Shown here: piece by piece, positions 58,424 to 64,000 of the stretch
Layout of the letters: every line of letters begins with the position of its first letter
How positions within the stretch are numbered: the first letter of the stretch is position 1
Source of the DNA: Lingula anatina
Taxonomy: Eukaryota; Brachiopoda; Lingulata; Lingulida; Lingulidae
Assembly: GCF_001039355.2 (NCBI RefSeq)
Contig: NW_019775609.1
Span: 57,208 to 121,207, forward strand
Direction: 5' to 3'
Length of the DNA stretch: 64,000 nt
The notes under the pieces: model-generated
Database searches by the model: none
What the model was told of the DNA's origin: nothing
Seen by the model: only the letters and a program-made list of their open reading frames with translations
Position numbers and translations under genes: made by a program

Positions 58424-59154
58424 GTTTCTCGGAGTGGATCGGTCCAGTTAAGTATACCGTACGATGTGAAGAGAGCCACAGCTACACTGTAACGGTATCT
58501 GTGTAAGTAAGTAAGTTAGTAAGTAAGTAAGTAAGTACGTATAAGTATGACCTTGTATCCCGAGATAACCATATAAACAGCTTTAATATATATCTGGTCT
58601 GGGGCAGGAATCTTCTGATAACTAAGGGACCATACACAATGAGTTAGGTCGCGATAGCTACTGTGCACGAACTCCAAAGGGACTTTTGCAATTAATATTT
58701 TTCTATAACTACCCCTGTGCGATAATTGTCGGCTTCTTTAGAAAGAAAAGTGAACAGGCACACGTGTTTGTTTTAGGTGGTTAACATCTAATGGCTTTCA
58801 CCTTCGTGTGGTATTCATGTAATTATATAACAAGTTTGTCGTTACACAGATAAAGCTGCTATGTTGTAGGTAAATGTATGTAAAACGTATTAGGGCCGTC
58901 CAGTACGGGCACCTGTACATTATACATTATAACTTACATTGTTAAATGAATGCATTACCAGAATGTCGAAACAAAACCTTACGCGCGTTTCTTGGTTGAC
59001 AGAAATTTATGAACCGCATGAATGCAATCCTCTCTGACCAGTGTGCTGATCCTTTTACTGACCTCACGACCCAAAAGGATGAGTGCGAATAACNGGAATG
59101 ACGAGGTTCCAGTGCCGTTATAGTCCACAACATCTTTACAAAATTATGTTATGG

Positions 59155-59235
59155 TGGCAGCGGTGGGATTCGAACCCACGCCTCTATGAGACTGGTGCCT
59201 AAAACCAGCGCCTTAGACCACTCGGCCACGCTACC
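59155..59235 (-). tRNA. tRNA-Leu (anticodon TAG), copy 2
   Basis: Differs from 55003-55083 by one base in the variable-arm loop (CTC-ATA-GAG in place of CTC-ATC-GAG), leaving every stem, the TAG anticodon and the B box intact. The downstream TTTT terminator is also kept. Probably the allelic copy. Confidence 0.92.
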
Positions 59236-59299
59236 GGTCACTTACTGTGTTATAGACTCATTAATAGAACATTCATAAACAATTTTGAGCGTATACTTT

Positions 59300-59650
59300 G
59301 TTATACCATGCCATACCAAAACAAACCAAACCAAACAAAACAAACCATATTATACCATACCGTACCGTACCGCACCATACCATACCATACCATACCATAC
59401 CATACCATACCATACCATACCATAACACACCACACCGTACCGTTCTGTACCATACCATAATGTACCATACCATACCATACCATAACACAACACACCGTAC
59501 CGTACTGTACCATACCATAATGTACCATACCATATACCATGCCATGCTGAACCGTACCGTACCGCGCCATACCATACTTAACCGTACCGTACCGCGCCAT
59601 ACCATACTTAACCGTACTGTGCCGTACCATACCATACCATACCGTACTAT
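59300..59650. repeat. (TACCA)n pentanucleotide array, allele 2
   Basis: About 350 bases of TACCA-type units, with additional perfect units near 59380-59420 and a duplicated block around 59575-59610 compared with allele 1. Confidence 0.9.
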
Positions 59651-59659
59651 AAAGAATAC

Positions 59660-59789
59660 CTCTGAGTCACCCAGCATAAGGTCAGGCATCGGGTGGTCTT
59701 CCTCCGAGGTGGACAAAGTTGCCAGAACTTTCTTTGCTTCCTCCAGCTTGTTATGAGTGGCAAGCCATCGGGGACTCTCCGTCAGAAAC
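59660..59789 (-). CDS. SLC22-type transporter, coding exon 4 (copy 2)
   Basis: Same 43 codons as 55418-55547 with no amino-acid change and the same junctions. The intronic bases just past the donor differ slightly (GTATTC for GTATGC). Confidence 0.85.
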
Positions 59790-60034
59790 CTGAAATAATA
59801 ATCCACTTGGTCCGAGGCCTAGGCGGATAGACCGAGTTTCAGAGACAACTGTGACTACAGTCTCACTTATTATTAGCGAAGAATTTAGAACCGAAAGATG
59901 ATATTGACTCTTAAGATGTAACAACTCTTGTTTTTGGCGAGAAAAGTACCGGTACCATAAAACGGACGTTCCTGTGATAAACGGCGATGCTCTCATACTT
60001 GCCATTGGTTAATGAGTCCGTTTTTTATACCAAC

Positions 60035-60227
60035 CTGTAGGAAAACCACAGAGCTACGGTAGGCACCAGTGACGTCACCATCAGCAGTGTCTTCCAGTCC
60101 CGGATGAAGTAGGCCACCAAAGCGAGGCTCATTACAGCAACTTGCCAAAAGTTGATGGCACCCCCTAGAACCCGCCATTTCATGCCGATGAATTCGACGG
60201 GCCAAATGAAATTCAGGTTTCCGAGAC
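60035..60227 (-). CDS. SLC22-type transporter, coding exon 3 (copy 2)
   Basis: Protein identical to 55793-55985. One silent change (GCA/GCT for GCC/GCT region near 60136) is visible. Confidence 0.85.
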
Positions 60228-60617
60228 CTTTGATGATGAAATAGAGACTGAAATTTGACCTGTTCATTCGGTTATTTATTAATTAATTAATTTATTTATT
60301 TATTTAAGTTGTTTATGAGGGTACCATTGGGTATTTTTGTTACTCGTGAAGGCCACTTTTTATTTCCAGCTGCGGTAAGCATTATCCGTGACGCATCCTA
60401 TAGCCATGACTTGTGAATGCGGCTTTTTTAGTCTTCGTCTTTAATACGTAAAAAAAATCATTATACTCGGTGATTTTTGATTTTCAACTCGCGTTCTCAA
60501 TGAGAAACAAATTAAGTTTCTATACTGTGGTTGGTGAAATGAAGATTTTATTTCCCGGTAACTGTGATCACAACCTCAACCCCCTCCACCCCCATGGAAC
60601 CTTCGTTTATTACTCAC

Positions 60618-60849
60618 CACCAGCGCATATTCCACTGAAGAAACGTATAGCGGCGTAAACCTCCCAACGTGGTGCGAAAGCACTGGCGAAACCGACCACC
60701 GCGTTCACCGTGATGGTGGTAAACCAGACCGGCTTCCGGCCAAAGGTATCTGCCAGCTGACTGATCAGGACCGCCCCCACCGCAATTCCTGCCATCTGTA
60801 TTGACGTTATCAGGTCGCTTATACCGTCAAGATTGCAAACCAGATTCCA
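60618..60849 (-). CDS. SLC22-type transporter, coding exon 2 (copy 2)
   Basis: Protein over the readable frame matches 56376-56607, with a few silent substitutions. Junctions are conserved. Confidence 0.85.
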
Positions 60850-61091
60850 CTGAAATCAAAGGAAATTAAATTAGAATTGACGATATGCATTTCTGTTCGT
60901 TGTTTATTTCCGTTATTATAAATTAACAGAAAACGGTGCAGGACATCTTTGTCCGCATTCAGATTCACACTCCGTGCTGTGTCAGACCAACTCTGCGGGG
61001 GATTTAAGCTAAAGTGCAATCACTTAACAAAGAACTGATAAACGAACCACGATTCATAGCGAACTACATTTACCATTCCTTTCACCCCGCG

Positions 61092-61776
61092 TACCCTACG
61101 TTCTAGATTCCGGTATTGCCAGCTCGATCTTGATTTCATATATAACCCATTGTAGTGTTCACAAATATAATTCCCAGACATGTAAATTAATTTGATTAGA
61201 GTCGATTGCTTGTGCACTCGACTCGTTTTATGGCCTTACCTGAAGTCATGTAACTTAAGTGGACGTGTGCAATTTGAATAATTAAAATTAGTATGTACCG
61301 CCAAATACTGCAGCACAGAATCCACCTAAAGATAAGAAATAGGTATAAAAGACGTATAGAATTAATATCGGGGGTCAGACTGAAGAAGACTCGAAGGTGA
61401 CCGCTCGACGGAGCTATGGGAGACGGCTTAGAAGTTGGAGGCTTCACGTATAGAACATGTAGTTAGAGATCGTCAACCAATAAACCATTAAACTGGTCAT
61501 TATGTGGACTTGGGTTTTCTTTGCGCGACCTTACGTAAATCTGACACGAACCGTGGAATTTTGAATTGCGTTATCCACTGAGTAAGTCTAAAACGTAATG
61601 TCCTATTTCGAGCCCACGCTTGAATTAAGCGTTCTAAATTATATAAGTTTAGGACATTCATCTCATATGTATATGTAACGGTACATAACACCATGTCGCA
61701 GTACTAGTGAAAGTGACTCCAAGGTATATTAAATATTAAACAAACTAACTTTCACGTTGCTCTGACACTCAGGGTA
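61092..61776. mobile_element. 685-bp haplotype-specific element with TACCCT ends
   Basis: The termini are TACCCTACG at the left and the inverse of CTCAGGGTA at the right (shared TACCCT). ACCCCGCG flanks both sides (61084-61091, 61777-61784), an 8-bp duplication of the kind made by hAT-type transposases. The other allele lacks the insert and has a single related AAACCGCA-like site (about 56822-56830). There is no coding ORF of note. It lengthens SLC22 intron 1 from about 240 to 950 bases. Confidence 0.75.
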
Positions 61777-61800
61777 ACCCCGCGGTGCCAGAACTCTTAC

Positions 61801-62141
61801 CTCTGATATAATGGAATGAGACCTATCGGCATATCTGTAGCCTGGGCATATCAGCCCATCCGCCCCACACGTGTTCTGGAGGTAACCCATCGCCGTCACA
61901 TTCCCCGTCACGTTCAATCCATCCGTGGTCGCTGTAGTCAACGTGCTGCGTACCACATCGTCTCCCGCTACCACTGCCGTTGGAGTGAGACCCGTGGCGT
62001 TGTAACTGACGATGGAGGGTGACGGACACGTCCAGGTTGGGTGTGTCCCAATAAAGACTGGAATCATGATCGTCCATGCGGTCACGTAGTCGCATAAGTT
62101 GACCACGGCAAATATGCCGAACTGGCGAGGACCAAAACCCT
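61801..62141 (-). CDS. SLC22-type transporter, coding exon with TM1 and extracellular loop (copy 2)
   Basis: Counterpart of 56846-57186 with the same boundaries and phase (acceptor TTCTACAG, donor GTAAGAG). Seven amino-acid differences are concentrated at helix 1 end and in the extracellular loop (Ile/Val, Lys/Thr, Ala/Val twice, Trp/Leu, Gly/Val, Ala/Thr), while cysteines and all three sequons are kept. Confidence 0.88.
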
Positions 62142-62281
62142 CTGTAGAACGGAGAAATTTATTAAACAATGATTTAATAAGAAAGAGAATATATATAAAT
62201 CTCACAAAATCTGTATCGGAGTCAAATGTTTACGTACGCGTGGCCATATAATTTGATGACCGGGGTAGTAGTTTGTTTACC

Positions 62282-62570
62282 TAAGTGCCTTAGGCTTTAT
62301 CATGACAACGCACTTGCTCACACTTCTCGTCTGGTATGTCATTCGTTGCAGCAACACAATGTTCTGAGAATGAAAAAACCATCTCTGAGCTCTGATATTA
62401 AATATACTTAAAAATCTGTGGGATGAATCAGGACGCTTTAATAATCATGACCAACTCCATTAAGCTATTCGGGAAAATGGACAAATACCCCCAGAAATCT
62501 TATGTGTAAACTTTGTTGAAGCCATGCGCCGTCTACAAGAGATCATTGCAGGACGCGTGGACAAATAACT
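62282..62570 (+). pseudogene. Tc1-like transposase relic (copy 2)
   Basis: The allelic counterpart of 57360-57655, carrying further damage: HDNALAHTSR and SLQQHNVLRM remain, but stops and a deletion break the frame after them. AMRRLQEIIAGRVDK is still legible near the end. Confidence 0.7.
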
Positions 62571-63050
62571 TTGGAAATCAAACTCTGATGCAAACTGTGT
62601 ATTATTTTGGTGACATTTGGTGGTGTCTTTCTTATTTTCATGGATATTTTTACTTCTGTGAGAATCACAGTGGAAAATAAAAAAATAAAAATGGCGGATG
62701 TTTTTAATTTGATTAAATGGTATAAAATATGGAAATCTTACCGACATTTTTTTTTCTGTTCTGTTAGTCATATTAGATATGGTATCTGGCATAAACAGAA
62801 AAAGCAACTTAAAAATCTTTTATAGCTGTATTGTAATCATTTGTAAACAAAAGAAATTTTGGAATTAGAGGTGTGACAACCTTTTTGATAAAGCGTATAT
62901 AAAAAATTTTAATGCAATTACGCTACAGGAGGTTTACCCACTTTCACAAGCTCGTCACAAGTTCGCTTTCTGTCGTTTATTTAATATGTGAGTCGAGCGC
63001 GAGGACTCGTTTAGCTAACTCTTTAACGTTTTGGTCATGCTACTATGGAT

Positions 63051-63326
63051 GCGTTCACAATGAAACTATAATACAATCAGGTTAACAGATTAACACGACT
63101 CCCCATAATACAATCAGGTTAACAGATTAACACGGCTCCCCTTAATACAATCAGGTTAACAGATTAACACGACTCCCCTTGTATCCAACGTACTCGTATA
63201 TAATGACCAGCTCTTGTGTTCTACCCAACGCCAGTAGGAGACGTGTTAATCTGTTCATCTGATTGCACTTAGCGAGAGTCCTCGCGGAGTTTGAATTACG
63301 TAGTACGATAGTTTTATTGTGAACGC
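63051..63326. mobile_element. Family 2 long-TIR MITE, allele 2
   Basis: Same element as 58126-58413. Its left arm has been remodelled: a ~38-base unit (AATACAATCAGGTTAACAGA plus TTAACACG-CTCCCC) is present three times in tandem (about 63068-63180). The right arm is intact. Confidence 0.7.
63068..63180. repeat. Three tandem ~38-bp units inside a MITE arm
   Basis: Three near-identical copies of the arm segment ending in CGACTCCCC or CGGCTCCCC, absent from the other allele. This is birth of a minisatellite from a transposon end. Confidence 0.8.
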
Positions 63327-63340
63327 TCCCTTGGTTGTTA

Positions 63341-63566
63341 CACCCTATTTCCATAGATTTTTAGATCGATCTATACCTGTGGGGAGTCTCACTAGATTAC
63401 TGTCAGCTTGGCCGGCTTAAGCGTCTGTCCCGCCTACTAAAAGCTTTAAGGGGGTAATTAACTATGGTGCCCGCTCGGCTGACTGCAATTTAGCGTGAAC
63501 CCCCAGGGAGTTAGGTTGATCTAAATCTTAATCTTTAGATCGATCTAAATCACTGGGAAAGCACCC
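63341..63566. mobile_element. Family 1 Harbinger-like MITE, copy F (haplotype-specific)
   Basis: A 226-bp copy starting CACCCTATTTCCATAGATTT and ending CACTGGGAAAGCACCC, flanked by TTA on both sides. The other allele has an empty site at 58421-58423, so this copy is polymorphic and comparatively recent. It lies 14 bases from the end of a family 2 element. Confidence 0.85.
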
Positions 63567-64000
63567 TTAGTTTCTCAGAGTGGATCGGTCCAGTTAAGTA
63601 TACCGTACATTGTGAAGAGGGCCACAGCTACACTGTATCGGTATCTGTGTAAGTAAGTAAGTACGTATAAGTATGACCTTGTATCCTGAGATAACCATTT
63701 AAACAGCTTTAATATATCTGGTCTGGGGCAGGAATCTTCTGATAACTAAGGGACCATACACAATGAGTTAGGTCGCGATAGCTACTATGCACGAACTTCA
63801 AAGGGACTTTGGCAATGAATATGTTTCTATAACTACCCCTCTGCGATAATTGTCGGCTTCTTTAGAAAGAAAAGTGAACAGGCACACGTGTTTGTTTTAG
63901 GTGGTTAACATCTAATGGTTTTCACCTTCGTGTGGTATTCATGTAATTATATAACAAGTTTGTCAATACACAGATAAAGCTCCTATGTACATGTACAGGT

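Larger units (their letters stand above)
54943..59093 (-). repeat. Haplotype pair 4, copy 1
   Basis: Runs from the GGAATGACGAGG at 54943 to the N at 59094. The sequence after the N restarts with the same bases and repeats the block to the window end. It includes the tRNA, SLC22 exons 1-4 and a transposase relic. Identity is very high through 56607, drops noticeably around exon 1 and its upstream sequence (about 56610-58450), then rises again. Confidence 0.8.
57187..59093. other. Upstream of the SLC22 TM1 exon, copy 1
   Basis: Contains a transposase relic, a T-run of about 38 bases (58041-58078), a family 2 MITE, a TTTA patch (58261-58297) and a GTAA microsatellite (58503-58540). The expected first coding exon (start Met plus a short cytoplasmic tail) was not identified. 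Confidence 0.6.
59095..64000 (-). repeat. Haplotype pair 4, copy 2
   Basis: Starts right after the N at 59094 with the sequence seen at 54943 and continues to the window end, still within the duplicated region. Extra material relative to copy 1 includes a 685-bp element (61092-61776), a family 1 MITE (63341-63566) and a longer TACCA array. Confidence 0.8.
62142..64000. other. Upstream of the SLC22 TM1 exon, copy 2
   Basis: Holds the second transposase relic, a family 2 MITE with a 3x tandem in its left arm, a family 1 MITE and a short GTAA run. No convincing first coding exon or promoter was recognised; the gene's start probably lies beyond the window. Confidence 0.55.

Noticed and set aside
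58282-58479. Possible first exon of the SLC22 gene (65-codon minus-strand frame)
   Set aside because: The frame is the translation of a family 2 MITE arm and has no suitable donor in phase with the TM1 exon.
59273-59806. Long minus-strand frames rich in MVWYGTV repeats (also 55121-55564)
   Set aside because: They are translations of the TACCA pentanucleotide array attached to genuine exon 4; the exon ends at a consensus donor before the array.

Overview
The window is eukaryotic, AT-rich DNA with long introns, GT/AG splice junctions, many microsatellites and small DNA transposons. The gene content and the recurring short palindromes such as ACTAGT and TACATGTA fit a marine invertebrate, most likely a lophotrochozoan such as a bivalve mollusc. 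That taxonomic call is an inference; no species is asserted.

Two protein genes face each other tail to tail. On the + strand, roughly 1.06-45 kb is a complete exostosin-1 gene (EXT1, heparan sulfate co-polymerase). Nine coding exons join in frame to about 744 codons (human EXT1 has 746). Intron 1 is about 26.5 kb. The 5' leader has a full CRE palindrome, a YY1-like start-site motif and three upstream ORFs. On the - strand, 51.57-62.14 kb holds ten exons of an SLC22-type major facilitator transporter (organic cation/carnitine transporter family), lacking only its short first coding exon. A same-strand tRNA-Leu(TAG) gene sits in one of its introns.

The window contains four large tandem near-duplications: 27.8-31.1/31.1-35.3 kb, 36.6-37.5/37.7-38.4 kb, 44.2-47.4/47.4-50.7 kb and 54.9-59.1/59.1-64.0 kb. 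A single N lies at or between the copies of each (N at 27767 and 31083, 37536, 47441, 59094). Duplicated EXT1 exons 2, 3 and 9 and SLC22 exons 1-4 would break the proteins if all were used, so the pairs are best read as the two haplotypes of a heterozygous animal laid end to end. Read that way, the window gives two alleles side by side.

The allele comparison is the most informative part. Four transposon insertions are present in one allele and absent in the other, with target duplications readable against the empty site: a TTA-flanked 226-bp Harbinger-like MITE, a 554-bp element with ~45-bp inverted ends and TAATA duplication, a 168-bp CAGGGGCGGAT-ended element with CAAGT duplication, and a 685-bp TACCCT-ended element with 8-bp duplication. 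The Harbinger-like family has six copies here, all flanked by TTA/TAA, one nested inside a second long-TIR MITE. Other allele differences are a ~20/40-bp minisatellite expansion just after EXT1 exon 2, an ATT microsatellite replacing the pyrimidine tract of the last EXT1 acceptor, and a cluster of amino-acid differences confined to the exon for the first extracellular loop of the SLC22 protein.
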